Assembly: GCF_001874645.1 (NCBI RefSeq)
Contig: NZ_CP017886.1
Location: forward strand, 930,001 to 994,000
DNA: 64,000 bases
From: Pseudomonas frederiksbergensis
GTDB lineage: Bacteria > Pseudomonadota > Gammaproteobacteria > Pseudomonadales > Pseudomonadaceae
Reading direction: 5' to 3'
Below, in pieces: positions 1 through 8,845 of the stretch (positions are counted from its first letter, which is position 1; every line of letters starts with the position of its first letter). The notes beneath the pieces are model-generated. The model saw only the letters and a list, made by a program, of their open reading frames with translations. It was not told the DNA's origin and made no database searches. Made by a program: the position numbers and the translations under genes.

Positions 1-111
1 GAGAAAATCGTGGTCCTGCCCGCCGGCCGGTTGCTGGTCCGCTCGGTGTGCATGGTCTTCGATGCTTACCTGGAACAACAGAATCGCCAGCGCTTCTCTC
101 GGGTGATTTAA
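1..111 (+). CDS. hemN: HemN C-terminal end (oxygen-independent coproporphyrinogen III oxidase), 5' truncated by window
   Basis: The first reading frame is open from base 1 and ends at a TAA at 109-111, leaving 36 residues. The tail (GRLLVRSVCMVFDAYL, then QRFSRVI) matches the C-terminus of Pseudomonas HemN, the radical-SAM enzyme that decarboxylates coproporphyrinogen III for heme synthesis without oxygen. The catalytic domain lies outside the window. Its place just before anr is the usual Pseudomonas order and fits control of anaerobic heme synthesis by the adjacent oxygen sensor. The identification rests on a short tail plus context. Confidence 0.85.
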   Translation, partial: EKIVVLPAGRLLVRSVCMVFDAYLEQQNRQRFSRVI

Positions 112-190
112 GTCACCCCACACTGGCCTCGACGTCATTGCGTAGGTTACCCTTACATCTTATGTGTGCTTTCCCACAAGGATCTAAGAA

Positions 191-925
191 ATGTCCGAGC
201 CAGTTAAACTGCGCGCTCATAGCCAGGCACATTGCAAGGATTGCAGCCTGGCCCCCCTCTGCCTGCCACTTTCTCTGAATCTGGAAGACATGGATGCGCT
301 GGACGATATCGTCAAACGTGGTCGCCCGCTGAAGAAAGGCGAGTTCCTGTTCCGCCAGAGCGACCAGTTCGATTCCGTCTTTGCAGTACGCTCCGGGGCG
401 TTGAAAACCTTCAGCCTGAGCGACAGCGGTGAAGAGCAGATCACCGGCTTCCACCTGCCGAGCGAACTGGTCGGCTTGTCGGGCATGGACACCGAGAGCC
501 ACCCGGTTTCGGCCCAGGCACTGGAAACCACTTCGGTGTGCGAAATCCCCTTCGAACGTCTCGATGAACTGGCCCTGCAACTGCCACAGTTGCGCCGCCA
601 GTTGATGCGCGTGATGAGCCGCGAGATTCGTGACGATCAGCAGATGATGCTGCTGCTCTCGAAGAAAACCGCTGACGAACGTATCGCCACATTCCTGGTC
701 AACCTGTCGGCGCGTTTCCGCGCACGCGGATTCTCTGCCAACCAGTTCCGCCTGAGCATGTCACGCAACGAAATCGGTAATTACCTGGGCCTCGCGGTGG
801 AAACCGTGTCCCGGGTGTTCACGCGCTTCCAGCAGAACGAGCTGATCGCCGCCGAAGGCAAGGAAGTGCATATCCTCGACCCAATCCAGCTGTGTGCGCT
901 GGCCGGTGGCTCGGTCGAAGGCTGA
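191..925 (+). CDS. anr: Anr, FNR/CRP-family oxygen-sensing transcription regulator
   Basis: This 244-residue protein is the Pseudomonas FNR orthologue, a cytoplasmic activator of anaerobic and microaerobic genes such as denitrification, arginine deiminase and high-affinity oxidases. The N-terminal Cys15-x2-Cys18-x5-Cys24 plus Cys117 are the expected ligands of the oxygen-labile [4Fe-4S] cluster. A cyclic-nucleotide-binding-like beta roll spans about residues 30-140. The C-terminal helix-turn-helix near 189-212 carries E204, S207 and R208, the E-x2-SR set that reads TTGAT half-sites in FNR. ATG 191 follows an AAGGATC Shine-Dalgarno. I see no clear TTGAT-N4-ATCAA box in the 79 bases upstream, so any autoregulation is not visible here. 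Confidence 0.97.
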   Translation: MSEPVKLRAHSQAHCKDCSLAPLCLPLSLNLEDMDALDDIVKRGRPLKKGEFLFRQSDQFDSVFAVRSGALKTFSLSDSGEEQITGFHLPSELVGLSGMDTESHPVSAQALETTSVCEIPFERLDELALQLPQLRRQLMRVMSREIRDDQQMMLLLSKKTADERIATFLVNLSARFRARGFSANQFRLSMSRNEIGNYLGLAVETVSRVFTRFQQNELIAAEGKEVHILDPIQLCALAGGSVEG

Positions 926-1003
926 CGTGGCGATTGCGGCTGAGCGAACCTGCTCGGCCGCCGTTATACTGCGGCGTTTGTAGCCTGCCAGGACACCTCG
1001 ACG

Positions 1004-1552
1004 ATGATCATCGACTCCTTCGACATCAAATCCCTGATCCGCCCCGTGATCGACTTTCCAAAGCCGGGCGTAATCTTTCGCGACATCACCCCGCTGTTCC
1101 AATCTCCGAAGGCCCTGCGCCTGGTGATGGACAGCTTTGCGCACCGCTACGTAGAGGCTGACTTCACGCACATCGGCGCCATGGATGCGCGCGGCTTTCT
1201 GATTGGATCAATCATTGCCTATCAGCTGAACAAGCCGCTGGTGCTGTTCCGCAAGCAAGGCAAACTGCCGGCTGACGTGCTGTCCGAGGGTTATCAGACC
1301 GAGTACGGCGAAGCCTTCCTTGAAGTCCACGCCGACAGCCTGTGCGAGGGTGATTCGGTGGTAATGTTCGATGACCTGATCGCCACTGGCGGCACGCTGA
1401 TTGCTGCTGCGAACCTGATTCGGCGCATGGGCGCGCGGGTTTTCGAAGCCGCTGCAATTATCGATCTGCCGGAGTTGGGCGGCTCCCAGCGGCTGGAAGA
1501 CATGGGCATCCCGACGTTTTGCCTGACGCAGTTTGCGCTGACCGACAAGTAA
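1004..1552 (+). CDS. apt: Adenine phosphoribosyltransferase
   Basis: Apt converts adenine and PRPP to AMP and pyrophosphate in purine salvage. The 182 residues match the family length. The PRPP-binding loop is intact ([13 protein letters not shown], about residues 119-131), and the substrate hood region with RDITPLF lies near residues 26-32. The gene is 78 bases downstream of anr on the same strand and is closed by a REP hairpin that can serve as its terminator. Nothing unusual is seen. ATG 1004 is the family start ([19 protein letters not shown]). Confidence 0.97.
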   Translation: MIIDSFDIKSLIRPVIDFPKPGVIFRDITPLFQSPKALRLVMDSFAHRYVEADFTHIGAMDARGFLIGSIIAYQLNKPLVLFRKQGKLPADVLSEGYQTEYGEAFLEVHADSLCEGDSVVMFDDLIATGGTLIAAANLIRRMGARVFEAAAIIDLPELGGSQRLEDMGIPTFCLTQFALTDK

Positions 1553-1559
1553 GCCCCTA

Positions 1560-1642
1560 AAAGATCGCAGCCGTAGGAGCTGCCTAAGGCTGCGATCTTT
1601 TGATCTATGTTGGTAAAGATCGCAGCCTGCGGCAGCGCCTAC
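1560..1642. repeat. Paired REP elements between apt and the acyl-CoA dehydrogenase gene
   Basis: The first unit (1560-1601) is a hairpin with arms AAGATCGCAGCC and GGCTGCGATCTT ending in a T-run, so it probably terminates apt. The second unit starts at 1616 and reads into the neighbouring gene: its CCTAC end supplies the minus-strand stop codon (CTA at 1639-1641) of the acyl-CoA dehydrogenase. Same family as the copies at 9677, 23810, 24876 and 37256. Confidence 0.85.
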
Positions 1643-2793
1643 AGCCCCATCTGCTTGCTGATGATCTCGTTCATCACTTCCCGCGTACCACCCCCGATCG
1701 AAAGGATCCGGTTGTCGCGGTAAAGCCGCTCCACCAGGCTTTCACGCATATAACCCAGCCCACCCAGGATCTGCACAGCGTCGCTGGTGATGCGATCGGC
1801 GGTGTCAGTGGCAAAATTCTTGGCCATGGATATTTCCTTGATCACGCTTTGCCCAGCGGCCATTTTCGCCGCCTGGCGATAGGTGAACTCTCGAGAGACT
1901 TCCAGCGCCGTGGCCATCTCCGCCAAGCGATGCTTGAGTACCTGAAACTTGCCAATCGGTTTGCCGAACGCTTCGCGCTGCCGGGCCCATTTCAGGCTTT
2001 CTTCCAGTGCCAGTTGCGCAGTCATGTTGGCCATCAACGCCAACGCCAGGCGCTCGCTTTGAAAGTTGCCCATGATGCAGGCGAACCCCATGTTCTCGAC
2101 GCCAATCAGGTTGCCCACCGGCACACGGCAATCATCGAAAAACAGCTCGGCGGTGTCCGACGCCCACCAACCCATTTTCTTCAACTGACGACCGACGGTG
2201 AATCCCGGCGTGCCCTTCTCGATCAGCAGCAGGCTGATACCAGCAAACCCCGGTTCACCGGTACGCACCACGACAGTATAGAAATCCGCACGAACACCAC
2301 TGGTGATAAAGGTTTTGCTGCCACTGACCCGATAGTAGTCACCGTCACGCACGGCACTGGTTTTCAGGTTGGCCACATCGGAGCCGCCACCGGGCTCGGT
2401 GACCGCCAACGCGCAGATTTTTTCGCCGCAAAGGACTTTCGGCACCACTCGGTCGCGAACCTCGAGCGTGGCCCATTTGAGGATCGGCGGCAGGCCGATG
2501 TCCAACGAGCCCAGCCCCGCCACCAGCCCGCCAGAACCACAGCGCATCAGCTCTTCACTGGCGGCGATTTTGGCGAACAGATCACCTTCGTGACTGCCAC
2601 CCAGCGCTTCGGGATAACCAATGCCGAGAATGCCCGCGGTGCCGGCCTTGAGGTAGAGCTCACGAGGAAAACTCTCGGCCTCCTCCCACTGATCGATGTC
2701 CGGAAGAATCTCGCGCTCGACGAAACGTCGCACGCTGTCGCGGACCAACTGATGGCCAGGGTCGAAGTATTCCTGAAAGGCAGGCATTGGCAA
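1639..2793 (-). CDS. Acyl-CoA dehydrogenase family flavoprotein
   Basis: This 384-residue protein has the normal length and fold signatures of FAD-dependent acyl-CoA dehydrogenases: an N-terminal helical domain, a middle beta domain with LAVTEPGGGSDVANLKTSA, and a C-terminal domain with the QILGGLGYMRE segment. It should introduce a 2,3-double bond into an acyl-CoA and pass electrons to ETF. The position of the MCAD catalytic Glu (YEGT) reads GGGT here (SIGGGTREVM). The base is therefore probably placed elsewhere, as in isovaleryl-type enzymes, which leaves the substrate open; branched or terpenoid-derived acyl-CoAs are possible. It is a single gene with no fatty-acid operon around it. Its stop codon lies inside a REP element. 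Confidence 0.9.
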   Translation of the reverse strand: MPMPAFQEYFDPGHQLVRDSVRRFVEREILPDIDQWEEAESFPRELYLKAGTAGILGIGYPEALGGSHEGDLFAKIAASEELMRCGSGGLVAGLGSLDIGLPPILKWATLEVRDRVVPKVLCGEKICALAVTEPGGGSDVANLKTSAVRDGDYYRVSGSKTFITSGVRADFYTVVVRTGEPGFAGISLLLIEKGTPGFTVGRQLKKMGWWASDTAELFFDDCRVPVGNLIGVENMGFACIMGNFQSERLALALMANMTAQLALEESLKWARQREAFGKPIGKFQVLKHRLAEMATALEVSREFTYRQAAKMAAGQSVIKEISMAKNFATDTADRITSDAVQILGGLGYMRESLVERLYRDNRILSIGGGTREVMNEIISKQMGL

Positions 2794-2853
2794 GCTCCAC
2801 TGAAGGTTCAGCGAACTTACCGAGCGCTTGCTTGGTTTTCAAGGTGCAAGATC

Positions 2854-2879
2854 AAAAGATCGCAGGCTGCGATCTTTTT
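2854..2879 (-). terminator. Near-perfect palindrome downstream of recR, likely terminator
   Basis: The arms AAAAGATCGCAG and CTGCGATCTTTT are separated by one base, with T-runs on both strands. It lies just past the recR stop and in front of the acyl-CoA dehydrogenase start. The arms are the outer part of the local REP sequence, so it looks like a collapsed REP pair reused as a bidirectional terminator. Confidence 0.7.
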
Positions 2880-2891
2880 ACGATGGATGCC

Positions 2892-3494
2892 TTACAACAC
2901 GATCGGCTTACGCCCGGCAAACGAATGGGCCAGGGTGCCGCCATCCACCAGTTCAAGCTCGCCACCCAACGGCACACCATGGGCGATGCGTGAGGCGATC
3001 AGGCCTTTGTTGCTGAGCAACTGGGCGATGTAGTGCGCTGTCGCTTCACCTTCAACCGTCGGGTTGGTGGCCAGGATGACTTCAGTGAAAGTACCCGCCT
3101 CTTCAATCCGCGCCAGCAATTGCGGAATACCGATGGCTTCCGGCCCCAGACCGTCGAGTGGCGACAAATGCCCCTTGAGCACGAAGTAGCGACCGCGAAA
3201 CCCGGTCTGCTCCACGGCATAGACATCCATCGGCCCTTCGACCACGCACAGTAAGGTATCGTCGCGACGAGGGTCCACGCATTGTGGGCACAGATCGTCT
3301 TCGGTCAGTGTGCGGCACAGTCGACAATGGCCGACCCCTTCCATGGCCTGACTCAAGGCCAGCGCCAGCCGCGAACCACCGCTGCGATCACGCTCGAGCA
3401 GTTGCAACGCCATGCGCTGGGCGGTTTTCTGACCGACACCGGGCAAGGTGCGCAAGGCGTCGATCAGTTGGCGAATCAAAGGGCTGAAGCTCAT
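2892..3494 (-). CDS. recR: Recombination mediator protein RecR
   Basis: RecR works with RecO (and RecF) to load RecA on gapped single-stranded DNA. The 200 residues starting at ATG 3494 ([12 protein letters not shown]) match the usual length; an upstream in-frame ATG at 3512 would add six residues not typical of the family. It contains the helix-hairpin-helix [17 protein letters not shown], a Cys4 zinc finger (CRLC, then CPQC, about 53-72), and a TOPRIM domain with [12 protein letters not shown] and [12 protein letters not shown]. It lies in the conserved dnaX-ybaB-recR block, separated from ybaB by a terminator-like hairpin. Confidence 0.96.
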   Translation of the reverse strand: MSFSPLIRQLIDALRTLPGVGQKTAQRMALQLLERDRSGGSRLALALSQAMEGVGHCRLCRTLTEDDLCPQCVDPRRDDTLLCVVEGPMDVYAVEQTGFRGRYFVLKGHLSPLDGLGPEAIGIPQLLARIEEAGTFTEVILATNPTVEGEATAHYIAQLLSNKGLIASRIAHGVPLGGELELVDGGTLAHSFAGRKPIVL

Positions 3495-3581
3495 GGGGGA
3501 AACGTCCGACATATCAACGAGACGCGGTTTATACCCGCGCCTCTGGCCAGCGTCAAATGCTCATCCGTGTGTCGCAGAAAC

Positions 3582-3613
3582 AAAAATGCCAAGCGCAATG
3601 CCTGGCATTTTTG
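3582..3613 (-). terminator. Intrinsic terminator between ybaB and recR
   Basis: The perfect arms AAAAATGCCA (3582-3591) and TGGCATTTTT (3603-3612) enclose an 11-base loop. It has T-runs in both directions and follows the ybaB stop on the minus strand. Some read-through into recR is likely because no other clear promoter is visible in the short remaining gap. Confidence 0.75.
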
Positions 3614-3637
3614 TAGTCCATCCGACGCGTTAGCGAA

Positions 3638-3976
3638 TCAGAATGGCAGTTTCATGCCCGGCGGCAGTTGCATGCCTGCGGTCATGCCGGACATTTTGTC
3701 CTGGCTGTTGGCTTCGATCTTGCGAACGGCGTCGTTGACGGCGGCAGCGAACACGGCCTCCAGCATCTCCTTGTCGTCTTCGCTCAGGCCTTCCACCAGG
3801 CTTGGATCGATCGTCACGCGCTTGACGTCGTGACGACCGGTCATGACCACGGTGACCATATCGCCACCGGCTTTACCGGTGACTTCGGCGTTGGCCAGTT
3901 CTTCCTGCATCTTGGCCATTTTTTCCTGCATCTGCTGCGCCTGCTTCATCAGGCCGGCCATGCCACCTTTCATCAT
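3638..3976 (-). CDS. ybaB: YbaB/EbfC-family nucleoid-associated DNA-binding protein
   Basis: This 112-residue homodimeric protein binds DNA and contributes to nucleoid structure. Family signatures are [22 protein letters not shown] at the start, the core [15 protein letters not shown], and the [12 protein letters not shown] tail. A GTG at 3985 would add three residues, but ATG 3976 follows a GAGGTGA Shine-Dalgarno at good spacing and gives the standard N-terminus. It is directly downstream of dnaX, the common arrangement in gammaproteobacteria. Confidence 0.95.
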   Translation of the reverse strand: MMKGGMAGLMKQAQQMQEKMAKMQEELANAEVTGKAGGDMVTVVMTGRHDVKRVTIDPSLVEGLSEDDKEMLEAVFAAAVNDAVRKIEANSQDKMSGMTAGMQLPPGMKLPF

Positions 3977-4043
3977 GGGAATCACCTCAAAAGTACTTGG
4001 ATCAAAACAGCGCCCGGACCAGTGGGCCGAACACCTTCAGTTA

Positions 4044-6155
4044 TTAGCCCTGGCTGACCAGAGCCTCGACAGGTTCAATAGTATCGTTACGGATTACCGC
4101 ACCGAACTGTTGCATCATTTGCTGGATGAACGGATCGCCGTGAATCGAATCCTCGGCCTCGCGCTGGCGGTCGGCACGTCGACGCGAAGCCGCCTGTGCC
4201 GGTGTTTCCTGCTCAGGCTTGATCAGCTCGATGCTCACCGTCAGGGTGCGCTGGTGATACTGATTCAGCGCATCGTTGAGCCGGCGTTGTTGAGTCGCGT
4301 TGAAGAGCGCGCTGTGGGCCGGATCCAGGTGCAGCAACCAGTGATCGCCATCGACTGCGATCAGCGTGCAGTTGGCGGCGATGCTGCCGGTCATGCCGGA
4401 AATCGACAATTTCGGGAACAGCTCCAGCCATTGCAATGCCAGCCCCGTGGCCGGCATCGCGGCGGGTTCAGGTTCGGGTTCAGGCGCTGGTTCTGCGGCG
4501 TGCTCACTGGCCAGCTCATCCAGGTAACTATAGGCCGAATCCATGTCCGGCTCGATGTAGTCCTCGTCCAGCGGCGGCTCGTCATCCAGGTCCATGCCCG
4601 GCGTAGCGGCGTCGACTTCAGCCACCGACGGCTCGGGAATCGGCGCTGCGGTTAACGAAGGTGCATCGGGTACAACGCTGTCCGGAGTCGGCGTCGGCAT
4701 GGGTGTCAAGTCAGGTTGTTCGGCGCTCGTCTCCAGCACCGGCTCGACGGCCGGTTGCTGCACGATCTCGGGCTCTATCGGATCGTTCCAGGGCAGGTCG
4801 ACAACTTCTTCGACGACGGCCACAGGTTCAGCCACCGCCTCGACCGCAGGCACAGGCACAGGCACGACCACCGGAGCAACAGGTGCCGGAGCGGGGGCAA
4901 CCACCTCGGCAACCGGTTGAACCGGCGCCGATGCGACAGGCGCAGCAGCAACGGGAGCAGAAGCGACTACCGGCGCAACACGCGCTGCGCCAGCCACTGA
5001 GTGTGCGGAATCAACTGTGGCCTGGCTGATCCCCACTGGCTTTAGCGGCTGCCTCGGTGCGTCCGCAGTGTCTGCCGGTCGGAACGCGAGCATTCGCAGC
5101 AAGACCATTTCGAAACCACCGCGCGGGTCCGGCGCCAGCGGCAAATCGCGGCGGCCAATCAGGCCCATCTGGTAATAGAACTGTACGTCTTCGGCCGGCA
5201 AGGCCTGAGCCAGCGCCAACACCCGGTCGCGGTCGCCATGACCGTTATCGACGCCTTCAGGCAAGGCCTGGGCAATCGCAACGCGGTGCAGCACGTTAAG
5301 AATTTCCGAAAGCACGCCATTCCAGTCCGGGCCCTGCTCCGCCAGATGCCGCACCGCTTCGAGTAAAGCCTTGGCGTCGCCATCGAGCAGCGCGTGCAGG
5401 ACGTCATAGACCTGACCATGATCGAGCGTGCCGAGCATCGCCCGCACGTCAGCCGCCATGACCTTGCCTTCACCGAAGGCAATGGCCTGGTCGGTGAGGC
5501 TCATGGCATCGCGCATCGAACCGTCGGCAGCACGACCCAACAGCCACAGTGCATCGTCTTCGAACGGCACATTCTCGACCCCGAGCACATGGGTCAAATG
5601 CTCGACCACACGCTCCGGCGTCATATTTTTCAGCGAAAACTGCAGGCACCGCGACAGAATCGTTGCAGGAAGTTTCTGCGGATCGGTGGTCGCCAGGATG
5701 AACTTGACGTAGGGCGGCGGTTCTTCGAGGGTTTTCAACAGCGCATTGAAGGAATGGCTGGAGAGCATGTGTACTTCGTCGATCAGGTAGACCTTGAAGC
5801 GCCCACGGCTCGGCGCGTACTGCACGTTATCGAGCAGCTCACGGGTGTCCTCGACCTTGGTCCGGCTCGCGGCATCGATTTCGATCAGATCGACAAAGCG
5901 CCCTTCATCGATTTCGCGACACACTGAACACTCGCCACACGGCGTCGAAGTGATACCTGTTTCACAGTTCAGACATTTGGCAATGATCCGCGCGATGGTG
6001 GTCTTGCCCACACCTCGGGTGCCGGTAAAAAGATAGGCGTGGTGCAGCCGCTGGCTGTCCAAGGCATTGATCAGAGCCTTGAGCACATGGGTCTGGCCGA
6101 CCATTTCGCGGAACGAGCGCGGACGCCATTTACGTGCAAGAACCTGATAACTCAT
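4044..6155 (-). CDS. dnaX: DNA polymerase III subunits tau/gamma
   Basis: DnaX is the clamp-loader ATPase that also tethers polymerase cores and DnaB. From ATG 6155 (MSYQVLARKWRPRSF) it is 703 residues; the open frame runs 30 codons further upstream without family support. Walker A is at about 45-52 (GTRGVGKT), the zinc-module cysteines at 61, 64, 73, 76 and 79, and Walker B/DExH at LIDEVHMLS. A long Ala/Pro/Val-rich and acidic linker (about 400-570) leads to the tau C-terminal domain. I see no A-rich slippery heptamer in the linker like the one that makes gamma in E. coli, so a tau-only product is likely. Confidence 0.96.
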   Translation of the reverse strand: MSYQVLARKWRPRSFREMVGQTHVLKALINALDSQRLHHAYLFTGTRGVGKTTIARIIAKCLNCETGITSTPCGECSVCREIDEGRFVDLIEIDAASRTKVEDTRELLDNVQYAPSRGRFKVYLIDEVHMLSSHSFNALLKTLEEPPPYVKFILATTDPQKLPATILSRCLQFSLKNMTPERVVEHLTHVLGVENVPFEDDALWLLGRAADGSMRDAMSLTDQAIAFGEGKVMAADVRAMLGTLDHGQVYDVLHALLDGDAKALLEAVRHLAEQGPDWNGVLSEILNVLHRVAIAQALPEGVDNGHGDRDRVLALAQALPAEDVQFYYQMGLIGRRDLPLAPDPRGGFEMVLLRMLAFRPADTADAPRQPLKPVGISQATVDSAHSVAGAARVAPVVASAPVAAAPVASAPVQPVAEVVAPAPAPVAPVVVPVPVPAVEAVAEPVAVVEEVVDLPWNDPIEPEIVQQPAVEPVLETSAEQPDLTPMPTPTPDSVVPDAPSLTAAPIPEPSVAEVDAATPGMDLDDEPPLDEDYIEPDMDSAYSYLDELASEHAAEPAPEPEPEPAAMPATGLALQWLELFPKLSISGMTGSIAANCTLIAVDGDHWLLHLDPAHSALFNATQQRRLNDALNQYHQRTLTVSIELIKPEQETPAQAASRRRADRQREAEDSIHGDPFIQQMMQQFGAVIRNDTIEPVEALVSQG

Positions 6156-6328
6156 CGAAAACCGTCGCGACTGGGAAGCGGAAGCGGGTAATGCTATCGG
6201 AGCAAGGCCAAAATTGCATCCGGTGCGCTCGGCTAATGTGGCCAAGCGGGTCTTTGGGGGCGTTTTACATCATCAGGCTCCACACTGAAACCAACGAACC
6301 GACCCCGGCCGATTCACCACAATAAGCC

Positions 6329-8029
6329 TCAGACGGCCTGGTCCAGCACCTGCCACTGGATCGGAGTGACGAAGGCCTCGACCCAGCCCGGCACCTCACT
6401 GGCCGGCATCGGCCGCGCGATGAAATAGCCCTGCGCCACCTCGCAGCCCAGGCGCAACAGCAACTCACCATGCTCGATGCTTTCCAGACCTTCGGCAATC
6501 ACCTCTCGCCCAAAGGCCCGGGCAAGTCCAATCACCGCGGTGGTCAACGCCAGATCATCGCGATCATGCAGTATGTCGCGCACAAATGACTTATCGATCT
6601 TGATGGTGTGCGTGTGCAGGCGCTTGAGGTAACTCAGCGACGAATAACCCGTGCCGAAATCTCCCAGAGAGAACCTCACGCCCAGCGCCTGACAGGCTTG
6701 CAGACAGGTGCTGACGTGCTGAATATTCTCGATCGCCACCGACTCGACAATCTCCAGGTCAAGCAACTGGGGCGCAACCCAGGCGTGCCGTTCGAGCACG
6801 CTCTTGAGCCGATCAAAAAAATCCGTCCGCTGAAAATGCCGGGCAGCAATATTGACGCTGACCGGCCAACGTTGACCGTCCTTTTGCCATCGCGACAACT
6901 GCGCCAGAACCTGCTCCATCACCCACTCGCCAATATCGACGATCAGATCAGTCTCTTCCACAAACGGCAGAAACTCCCTGGGCGGCACCAGACCGTTCTG
7001 CGGATGCTCCCAGCGCAGCAACGCCTCAAAACCAACCACCGCACCGCAACGCATATTGACCTTGGGCTGAAAATGCAGGCGCAGCTCATCATTGAGCAAG
7101 GCCTGTCGAACCCGCGCGACCGTCTGATGAGTCGCCTTGACCTCTTGGTCGCGCACCACATCAAACAGGTGAAAACGGTTACGCCCGCTCTGCTTGGCCA
7201 CGTACATCGCCTGATCGGCATGGCGCAGCAGGGTTTGCGCATCTTCGCTGTCGTCCGGGAACAGGGTGACGCCAATGCTGGCAAAGACATTGATATCCTT
7301 GCCCAGAATCGAATACGGCGCAGAGATGGCCCCCAGCACTCGATGCAGCGCCGCGCGCAATTCCGGCATATCGTGCACAAACCGCAAGATCAGCACGAAT
7401 TCGTCCCCGGCCAGCCGCGCCACCACATCTTCGCCACGAACGATGGTGCGTAGGCGCTTGGCCACTTCCACCAGCAACAAGTCGCCACTGGCGTGACCAT
7501 AGCCGTCATTGACCGCCTTGAAGCCGTCGAGGTCGAGCATGCACACCGCCAACGGCACGCTCTCGACACGGGAATAATCCAGGGCCTGCTCGAGCAAGTC
7601 GGAGAGATACGCCCGATTGGGCAGACCGGTCAGTACGTCATGGCCGACCCGCCATTGCAGTGAGTGCAGCAACTGACGCTTTTCACTGATATCGAAGCGA
7701 ATCGACAGATACCGGTGGACCCGTCCGGTCGACTCGTCCAGCACCGGCACCATGGTGCTATCGACCCAGTACAGGCTACCGTCCTTGGCCCGGTTGCAGA
7801 CTTCGCCCTTCCAGACATTGCCCAGGGCAATGGTGCGCCACATCGTTGCAAAAAAATCGTCAGGATGCAGGCCTGAGTTGAGGATGCTGTGGTTGGCACC
7901 CAATAATTCCTCGCGACTGTAGCCAGACACCTCGCAAAACAAATCGTTGACGTAAGTAATACGCCCCGCCAGGTCAGTCTCGGAGAAAATGGCGGCTGCA
8001 TCTACAGCCCTGCGGTACTGCTCATCCAT
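6329..8029 (-). CDS. PAS-GGDEF-EAL cyclic-di-GMP signalling protein
   Basis: A 566-residue cytoplasmic protein with no membrane segment. The N-terminal PAS domain with PAC tail (about 1-125) contains GYSREELLGANHSIL and is a likely redox or small-ligand sensor. The GGDEF domain (about 135-300) has the DLDGFKAVNDGYGH substrate motif, but the signature is AGDEF rather than GGDEF. The EAL domain (about 310-555) has an intact EALLRW motif near 334 and the KIDKSFV segment. The domain set suggests net phosphodiesterase activity, although some AGDEF proteins are active cyclases. It is monocistronic. Two perfect hairpins lie about 80-125 bases upstream of its start. Confidence 0.92.
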   Translation of the reverse strand: MDEQYRRAVDAAAIFSETDLAGRITYVNDLFCEVSGYSREELLGANHSILNSGLHPDDFFATMWRTIALGNVWKGEVCNRAKDGSLYWVDSTMVPVLDESTGRVHRYLSIRFDISEKRQLLHSLQWRVGHDVLTGLPNRAYLSDLLEQALDYSRVESVPLAVCMLDLDGFKAVNDGYGHASGDLLLVEVAKRLRTIVRGEDVVARLAGDEFVLILRFVHDMPELRAALHRVLGAISAPYSILGKDINVFASIGVTLFPDDSEDAQTLLRHADQAMYVAKQSGRNRFHLFDVVRDQEVKATHQTVARVRQALLNDELRLHFQPKVNMRCGAVVGFEALLRWEHPQNGLVPPREFLPFVEETDLIVDIGEWVMEQVLAQLSRWQKDGQRWPVSVNIAARHFQRTDFFDRLKSVLERHAWVAPQLLDLEIVESVAIENIQHVSTCLQACQALGVRFSLGDFGTGYSSLSYLKRLHTHTIKIDKSFVRDILHDRDDLALTTAVIGLARAFGREVIAEGLESIEHGELLLRLGCEVAQGYFIARPMPASEVPGWVEAFVTPIQWQVLDQAV

Positions 8030-8107
8030 GAGTACGGCTCACTGTGGCTAGCGGTTGTACCGCTCGACCAGCGCGCAACGCCCGGAAGAGATGTTTTGAA
8101 AGAGGCG

Positions 8108-8153
8108 GCGCTGCGCAGGGAATCGCAGCGCGTGATGTTGCCTGAGCAACATC
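8108..8153. promoter_or_regulatory. Two adjacent perfect hairpins upstream of the PAS-GGDEF-EAL gene
   Basis: Hairpin one pairs GCGCTGCG with CGCAGCGC (8108-8131). Hairpin two pairs GATGTTGC with GCAACATC around a four-base loop (8134-8153). Neither has a following T-run, so they are not ordinary terminators. On the minus strand they would fall in the 5' untranslated region of the downstream c-di-GMP gene. No function is assigned. Confidence 0.45.
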
Positions 8154-8518
8154 CTTGCAATAGAGCGGGCCGGCAAATTCAGATGCACGTTAAAACTCCA
8201 TGAACAGCATTTGATGGCCCCCGAACAGACGAAGATCAACTAGGCTCAGAGGCCTCGTACAAACACGTCAGAAACGCTGACTCTGGTAATATTGAAACGG
8301 CATTTCGCGTCGTCAGCGGTGTCTCTGCACACCCTGCGAGTAACGCAATGCTGGCCGTCTCACATTGCCTGGACTTATAAAGTCTGGTCACCCAATGCCT
8401 GTGCGAAACGGTGATTCTACGAAATACATCACATTTTGCAAAGCAAGGTGATGGATCATGCAGTTGTCTAATGCAAAAATCTATCGTTAAGTTCTTGATT
8501 CTAAATGGGAATTGAGCG
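8154..8518. other. AT-richer intergenic stretch before the XRE gene
   Basis: No supported gene. The last 200 bases are clearly more AT-rich than the flanks and probably hold the promoter of the XRE gene, but I cannot pick a convincing -35/-10 pair. Short open frames here lack family features and Shine-Dalgarno sites. Confidence 0.4.
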
Positions 8519-8833
8519 ATGCAAATTTCAAGTTTGGGTCCAGCCATAAGGCGCTATCGCAAGGTGGCGGGGCTTACTCAGGCTGAACTCGGCGAAAGAA
8601 CCGGTTTTGACCCCAAAACCATCAGCCGCTTCGAAACCGGCACCTATACCCCCAGCGTGGAAGCCCTGTTCATGCTTGCCGATGTGCTGGGAGTGAAGCT
8701 CAAAGCGTTTTTTGCCGATCTTGGCGACGAAGACGAACAGCGAGCGTATTTGTTCGGTGTCATACACAAAGCCACCCCGAAGGATCTGGGAAAGCTGATC
8801 GCGGCGGTAGACCAGGCCTTGTCCAAGCCTTAG
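8519..8833 (+). CDS. Small XRE-family helix-turn-helix regulator
   Basis: A 104-residue cytoplasmic DNA-binding protein. The XRE/Cro helix-turn-helix spans about residues 7-62 (AIRRYRKVAGLTQAELGERTGF, then TISRFETGTYTPSVEALFMLADVLGV). A short acidic linker and a C-terminal helix (about 75-103) could dimerise it. There is no partner toxin or protease gene next to it, so an antitoxin role is not indicated. The AT-rich upstream region and a strong terminator downstream suggest a single-gene transcript. Targets are unknown. Confidence 0.85.
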   Translation: MQISSLGPAIRRYRKVAGLTQAELGERTGFDPKTISRFETGTYTPSVEALFMLADVLGVKLKAFFADLGDEDEQRAYLFGVIHKATPKDLGKLIAAVDQALSKP

Positions 8834-8845
8834 AGCCAGATACAA

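Noticed and set aside
111..190. An Anr/FNR box before anr
   Set aside because: No TTGAT-N4-ATCAA sequence with an acceptable match was found in the 79-base gap.
1600..3033. A 477-codon open frame opposite the acyl-CoA dehydrogenase and recR end
   Set aside because: It spans two genes and the palindrome between them; composition is that of an antisense shadow.
8236..8547. A 103-codon minus-strand frame overlapping the XRE gene start
   Set aside because: No Shine-Dalgarno, no recognisable domain, and it conflicts with a well-supported helix-turn-helix gene.
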